Below are positions 59,101 to 64,000 of a stretch of 64,000 nucleotides of DNA, piece after piece. Under the pieces are notes generated by a model. It saw nothing but the letters and a program-made list of their open reading frames with translations, searched no databases and was not told where the DNA came from. Origin of the DNA: Mortierella sp. BCC40632 (Eukaryota; Mortierellomycota; Mortierellomycetes; Mortierellales; Mortierellaceae). The stretch spans positions 385,001-449,000 of the forward strand of contig WAEK01000024.1 in the NCBI GenBank assembly GCA_011634665.1, in the 5' to 3' direction. The number at the start of each line of letters is the position of its first letter. Position 1 is the first letter of the stretch. The translations under genes were made by a program, and so were the position numbers.

Positions 59101-61474
59101 TAGTGATGTTTTGACTGGTAGAATCTTGGATGCTAGCACTGTCTGCTTCGGATTCTTGATCGTCATCCATGGCCTCCTTAGTTATTCGATTCATCTCAGA
59201 GCCTGGGAAGAATTTCTCGCTATTACTATTAGTCTGCTGGATGTTCTCCGTAAAGAATCCTTCTGATGTCACTGGAGAAGAAGGACCAGAGTCAACAGCA
59301 AGGCCAAGCTCTCGTGTAGATCGCTCAGTCTTGGCGCCTATCGAGTCCGTGAGGCTGGGCGCAGCTGATGTAAAACCCGCAGTACTAGGTTGGTTGAGCC
59401 CATCCTCCACCCAGTCGCTTAACCGGCTACGAGAATAACTGGAGCTCTGGTGAGTATGCTCGAGGTGATCGGTATTGGCAGAGGAGTCAGATTTCCGCGA
59501 GCCTTCGTACCAATTGGATATATCTGGATCTCGTGCAGGTTTGCTAACTCGTATGGAATCCTGCTCAGATTCTGATAAATCAGGTCCAGGTTCCATCTGG
59601 ATATCAAACACAACCTCAGCGCCCTCCACTTTAAGGTGAATCTCGGTAGGAGTGAGAGATGTGCTACTGAAGCTAATGGGTAGTCTTGTCCAAGTGCCAG
59701 CACAGCAGTCACCAAAATCTAGCGTACTTCCTGTTGAGATAACTAGGGTGTCTTCTCCTCTGGAAACGGCGCGGACAGTGGCGTGAATGGTGACTTCCTC
59801 TACATTGCTTGCGTCATTAAGGTTTTCAAGAAGTAGGTCAAATAGGAAATCTCCGTTCTCCCTAGGACGAAAAATGATACGGATTCTTTTGTACCCATAG
59901 CTTGGAATAGGACTGGACCGTATTGTTCGCGAATAGTGCGTACCCCCATTATCATCAACTCGATCGACATTCTCTTCAACATCATTGCCGAAAGAATCTT
60001 CATAGTCGACAAAGCGCAACCACTCTTCTCGTGATGCATTTCCAACATCGACCACGTTCATTTGCCAATACAGCGGGATTTCGCTTCGATTCCAGATTGT
60101 AAAGTCCTTGACGTATTCTTGGTTGACAACACAGTCTTCGAAGTTGATTCCTGTCTCCCCAATGTTAGAGTAGAGGACGGACCTACAGACCGTGGACCGG
60201 AACTTAACTGTATACTGATAGTCGGCTTTGTGGGCAGGTGTGCCAGTAGATGGTATTAAACTGCTAGTAGCTGGCTCGATTGATGATCCACTAGGTTGAT
60301 CATTCAGGAGTAGAGGTTGTGATGGAGTTACTGAAGTCGCTGTGCCCGCTGTCGTCAGAGCACTTGGTGGATTAATAGCTGTTGAGTCACCATTTTCTGC
60401 ATCCTCCATTCTATCGGGGGCGACAGGTCCTTCCAGGCCTGCATCTTCCTTGCTGTAAAAATTCTGATTGGTAAGAGCATGAGAAGGCTGAATAGAAGAG
60501 ATTTTGTACGCGAAAAAAAAGACGAGACCGTTCACTTCAAAAGAATCAAAGCTATCGGTTTGCTGGTCGTTTGAGGTGAACTCTTCGTCATCAAGTGCAC
60601 TTAGGCCATTTGCAGACATTTCACGTTGCCGAATGTCGTCATAGACCTGTACCCCATCACCGTGTGTGCTGCCATTGCCAGAGTTGGAGTTGGCAGTATC
60701 AGCGCCGGTAAGTCCAGCCTCCCAATTATTACGTCTACCCCTGCCTAGAGGATCAGGCAGGAAACCAAGAATAACGTGTTCTGTCTGTCCCGCTGGAATG
60801 GCGACTTCATCGATGAGGTTGACATGATTAAAAAGTTGGTTAAACTGGTGCCCTGTCGCTGTCGATGACCCCGCCTCCGCAGCAGCCGCAGTATTTGTTG
60901 AAATAACTGAGAGGCTTCCTCCATTGAGCTCTATAGAGAAGCAATGTAGCATAACAATACTCACACCTGTTAACCACTGGATGGGGTTCAATGGTTCCCA
61001 ATCTCCTACAGCGCAAACGCCCGATTATCTAGGGTAATCTAGAGCATATAACGCCACACAGTCCGATTGCACCAAAGGTTGTGAAAACTTGGTGTCTGAA
61101 ATCCATGAGCATTTTTTTTTTTTTTTTTTTTTTAAGATTGAAGTCTTAAACAAGTACAACCACGCTTTTGTGAGGGACTCCTGGAGTCTTGGCTATTTAC
61201 AGCCTTCCAGTGAGTCATATCCAAGTAGCGTGAATTCTCTTGACCTCAATAGGAGAAATGGAAAAGAAGGCTTACCAGGTTCAAAAGGCAAGTTTTCATT
61301 TGTGAGCTGGAACGAGATCTGAGAACCAAGACTCGACCGCATCTTGACCACGATATCCGTTGTCGAAGTGTTTGCGATCCCGAACCGCCGGAGAGAGTGT
61401 AAGCCATTGAGATAGACATTATCCAGCACAAGACGACTGGGGAAGTTGATAAGCTGGAACAAAGGAGTGGCCAT
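49901..61474 (-). CDS. Giant protein with many ASH/MSP (ASPM-SPD2-Hydin) domains and a polyQ tract
   Basis: Seven exons on the minus strand: 61474-61276, 60930-58117, 58031-56361, 56254-51840, 51723-51399, 51298-51042, 50947-49901. All junctions are GT-AG and keep frame; about 3575 residues. Repeated Ig-like ASH/MSP signatures (hydrophobic-D-F-G, then V-x-x-G, then NxSxxPL) recur: LDFGDC (about 59715), VDFGDTDVG (58710), LDFGNVVVGG (58360), INFGTMEKG (57020), LDFGPTSIG (56695) and LDLGHCYVDTG (55320). Partner phrases are NRSEIPLYW, NQSEIPAVV, NRSKEPLLYH, NSSEVPLQYEV and NRESVPMEF. A polyGln tract (CAG/CAA, about 50087-50152) and a unique C-terminal domain follow. No signal peptide or membrane segment is obvious. 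Such repeats are known in ciliary and centrosomal scaffolds (Hydin, ASPM, CFAP47); the role in this fungus is unknown. An extra upstream exon cannot be excluded. Confidence 0.85.
50087..50152. repeat. CAG/CAA (polyglutamine) repeat
   Basis: Mixed GTT/GCT triplets on the plus strand, coding for more than 20 Gln on the minus strand near the C-terminal end of the giant ASH protein. Confidence 0.9.
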
Positions 61475-63374
61475 GTTATTGGATGTGGAACTCAGAGAGT
61501 TTGGGTGGTGATAATCTTGAAAGTGGCGGTCCTGTCCCTGAAGTAGGCTGCAAGCAGCTGTTGTATGACATGATGGTTAGGGAAGGAGAAGATCATGGAT
61601 AAATTGGGATGCGGAGGCAGCATTCGTAGATATCTCCAGCTTCGCTTCTTATTTGCCAACCTGCAGAGAGTCTACTTGTCAAACTAGTGCCGTTGAACAG
61701 AAAGTACACCTTTTGGTGGATGGTAGCCTTGGCCCTTGAATCAAAACACAGTCCTTACACCTAGAGTATTATAGCCAGAGAGGAGGAGAAACCTTTGCAT
61801 CAGTAAGCGAGCAACATGTGCTAGATGTGCATGCCAGGAGGACAAGCAACAGTTTGAATAAAGCTATCTCACAGCTTTGAAAGCGTGACAGCATTGAGCA
61901 GTTGATGCAGCGGATCCCAGATCGAGGGATGTGCATGGGAGGCATGTGAGGTTAAGGGATGCATCACTCAATGCGCCTCCAGGATGATGGAGGAGTCATG
62001 GGATGGAATAGGATCGGGTTTATAACAGGGCAGAGTATGAGTATGAGGAGCAAATCTACTCTTTTGCTACACACCTCCATTCGTGATTAAGTCGAAAGAG
62101 CACGCAAAGTATCGGGCGAAGAGAATGTAAGCAAAGGAAAGATCTCCAATGGAATAGAGCGACCTGTTCTGAGATGACTGGCAGGGCAGCAGATGAGGAA
62201 GAAGGAGGAGAAAGAGAAGAGGAGATCAGAGTGAATGGATGAAAAAAGAATGAGTCGGTTTGGTGTACAAAATAGAATCCGATGAATCGATGAACGAGGA
62301 GATGAGTAGACGGATGGACAGGTCTGTAGGACGGGCACGGCGTATGAAGGAGTGGCTCTGTGTTCGAAGCAAATGTGTCTGGAGCACCAGTCATCCCCCA
62401 CGCGACCCCAAACACAGAAGCAGACCAGGGAAGCGAGAAGAGAGAGAGACCCTGCTGAGTGTATGTGTCCACCCTGTCGCATTCACACGCATTCACGCAT
62501 ACACACGCAAACACCGCGCAAACGCCTCTACCTCAGCTGGGCAAGTTTATGTATCCTATCCTATTCGATCTTTGTACCAGGCCATGGACGGCGCTGCTCC
62601 ATGTGGATCCAGGTGGGGTGGGACCACAGACCTTGCTGGGTCACAGCTCTCCAAAAAGCCACGGCTCCTTGTACTAGAAGGTGGTCCAGTCCAGCACAGC
62701 GCAAGGAGACTCACAGGCCTGCAGCGCAGCATGGAAACCTTGAGAACCTTGGACTTCTGGCATTTTCTCTCTTTCTCTCCATCCGATGCCACATGTTAAT
62801 TTCTGACTGGCATGTGAGCAGACAGAAAGAGAGGGGTCATGGTGGTGCCGAAGGGGCATGTGTCATAAGTGGGAGACGGCATCCGGCCAGATGTCCCGCA
62901 GGGGCTCGGTAAGACAATGGATGCTTTTGGAAAGACCAAAGGCCTTCCCCTGGCCAAAGGGTCGTCCGCTGCATCCTCCCTTTTTGCTCTTCTCCTTGCT
63001 GCCTTTGACCTTGACTTGTGTCTCGTTCTCAACCATCGGCATCACCTTGTATCAACGGTCTTAGTCCATTGGCTGTCCCTCTCCAATCGCCGCCCATTTC
63101 CGTACATTACCCGCCACAGTCAGAGCATTCCCAGGCGCCGCTACAAACGAGCGAGAGTGAGAGAGCGAGCAAGAGCGGGAGTCAGCGAAAGAGAGAAAGA
63201 GGAGAGAGTGAGAGAGTGAGAGAGTGAGAGCTCACGGGAGAACGGACGATGCTTTCTCATCCTTTAATCAATTGAGACGCCTCCCCAATCCACTTCCTTC
63301 ATTAACTTCCGCCGTGCTTCCGCCGGCCTTGCCCGCCTCGATCGATCCTCTGTTCCACGAGATCCATTCTCAGC
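61475..63374. other. Divergent intergenic region, no gene seen
   Basis: 5' flank shared by the giant ASH gene (-) and the SAM-like gene (+). A GA-rich stretch (about 63150-63230) precedes the latter. Open frames such as 62260-62799 (+) and 62056-62514 (-) show no recognisable features. Confidence 0.5.
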
Positions 63375-64000
63375 ATGAGCGTTGCCGCTTCACAGCAGAA
63401 CCAGGGCCAGTCTGTCGCGGCCCAGCTCATTCCGGCTTCCCCTCAGAGCTCGTTCACACCCCCGTCCACGCGGCCACGCCAGCTGCTGAACAATGTGATC
63501 AACACGCCTCCATCAAGTCTCACCATGTCCCAGACTCAGCTACATCCTCATCCCATCCCGCGCCCAGCCTCTCCCACTTTTTCGCAAACATCGCCACCGC
63601 CACCGCCTCCTCCTCCTCCTCCTCCACCACCTCCCGCTAACTCAACTTCGGACCTCAACCGGCCCATGCCTCCACTCCCAGCCCAAACTGCAGGCTATCC
63701 GCCAGTGCCCAGAGATGATCCGACCATTGCCCTAGCCTCAAGCCCAACAGGTGACGGCTCCATCTCCCGACTCCAAGTAAGAATGAATGCAGATGGTCAT
63801 ATTAAAAGAAAAATGGATAAAAGATGTAAACTTCCAGATATTGATCCTGACTCTGCACATACATGCTCTTTCTTTGCCGACAACTCAAAGGCCAATGTTA
63901 GTAGTATGAATTTGAGCTCGCCAGGAACACAGGCAGGAGAATGGACCATGGACCGTGTGATTCAGTGGCTCAGGGCTCGACCAGCCTATGCTTACTTGGA
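63375..64000 (+). CDS. Partial protein with Pro-rich N-terminus and start of a SAM-like domain
   Basis: Frame opened by ATG at 63375 and still open at the window end, so the gene is truncated here (208 codons seen). The N-terminus is Ser/Gln/Pro-rich with a polyproline run of 14 (about 63590-63635) and MPPLPAQ motifs, candidate SH3 or profilin ligands. The last visible segment EWTMDRVIQWLRARPAYAYL resembles the first helices of a SAM domain (W-x-x-x-x-V-x-x-WL). A 156-bp stretch 63777-63932 (gtaaga...acacag) could be an in-frame intron; it contains no stop, so both spliced and unspliced forms are possible. A signalling scaffold is inferred; no gene name assigned. Confidence 0.6.
   Translation, partial: MSVAASQQNQGQSVAAQLIPASPQSSFTPPSTRPRQLLNNVINTPPSSLTMSQTQLHPHPIPRPASPTFSQTSPPPPPPPPPPPPPPANSTSDLNRPMPPLPAQTAGYPPVPRDDPTIALASSPTGDGSISRLQVRMNADGHIKRKMDKRCKLPDIDPDSAHTCSFFADNSKANVSSMNLSSPGTQAGEWTMDRVIQWLRARPAYAYL

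Noticed and set aside
62056..62799. Overlapping open frames on both strands in the giant-gene upstream region
   Set aside because: No recognisable motif, intron structure or codon pattern.

Overview
The window looks like nuclear DNA of a filamentous early-diverging fungus, most likely Mucoromycota and possibly Mortierellaceae. Genes are split by short GT-AG introns, intergenic DNA is full of mononucleotide and CT/GA tracts, and the proteins match fungal housekeeping families. Degraded Fanzor-like and retroelement sequences fit too. The lineage is inferred; no rRNA or other phylogenetic marker is present.

Layout. Positions 1-12521 are gene-dense core: a mitochondrial PDK/BCKDK-family kinase (+), NUC1 nuclease (-), a PRP38-type splicing factor (+, divergent from NUC1), an M1 aminopeptidase (+) and the small GTPase ARL2 (+, with a GC-AG intron). 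Positions 12522 to about 42500 form a gene-poor accessory island. It holds small secreted-protein genes in related pairs (15613 and 40274; beta-trefoil genes at 26897 and 36031), a single two-module cysteine-rich secreted protein (20979), a BAHD-type acyltransferase (36995-38478), duplicated and broken zinc-ribbon-like fragments (18483-20526), a degraded repeat-containing gene (17242-18177), two co-oriented relics of a Fanzor (eukaryotic TnpB-like) gene (22870-23440 and 28092-29222) and reverse transcriptase fragments (31081-32540). Positions 42543-64000 are dense again: an F-box/LRR protein (+), pyroglutamyl peptidase (-), an ELM1-like mitochondrial protein (+), the rRNA-processing factor Fyv7 (-), a 3575-residue protein with repeated ASH/Hydin-like domains (-, 7 exons) and the start of a SAM-like protein (+) running off the window.

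Core genes form divergent pairs (NUC1/PRP38, PGP/ELM1) and a tightly convergent pair (F-box/PGP, 23 bp between stop codons). No pathway or operon links them. Among the accessory genes the secreted families share promoter and intron architecture within each pair, pointing to recent segmental duplication. The most notable observations are: an initiation codon split by an intron (AT|G) in both members of a secreted family; extension of one member by a minisatellite-derived tail; a Fanzor relic with RuvC-III residues visible around two TGA stops; and the giant ASH-domain protein in what is probably a non-flagellated fungus.
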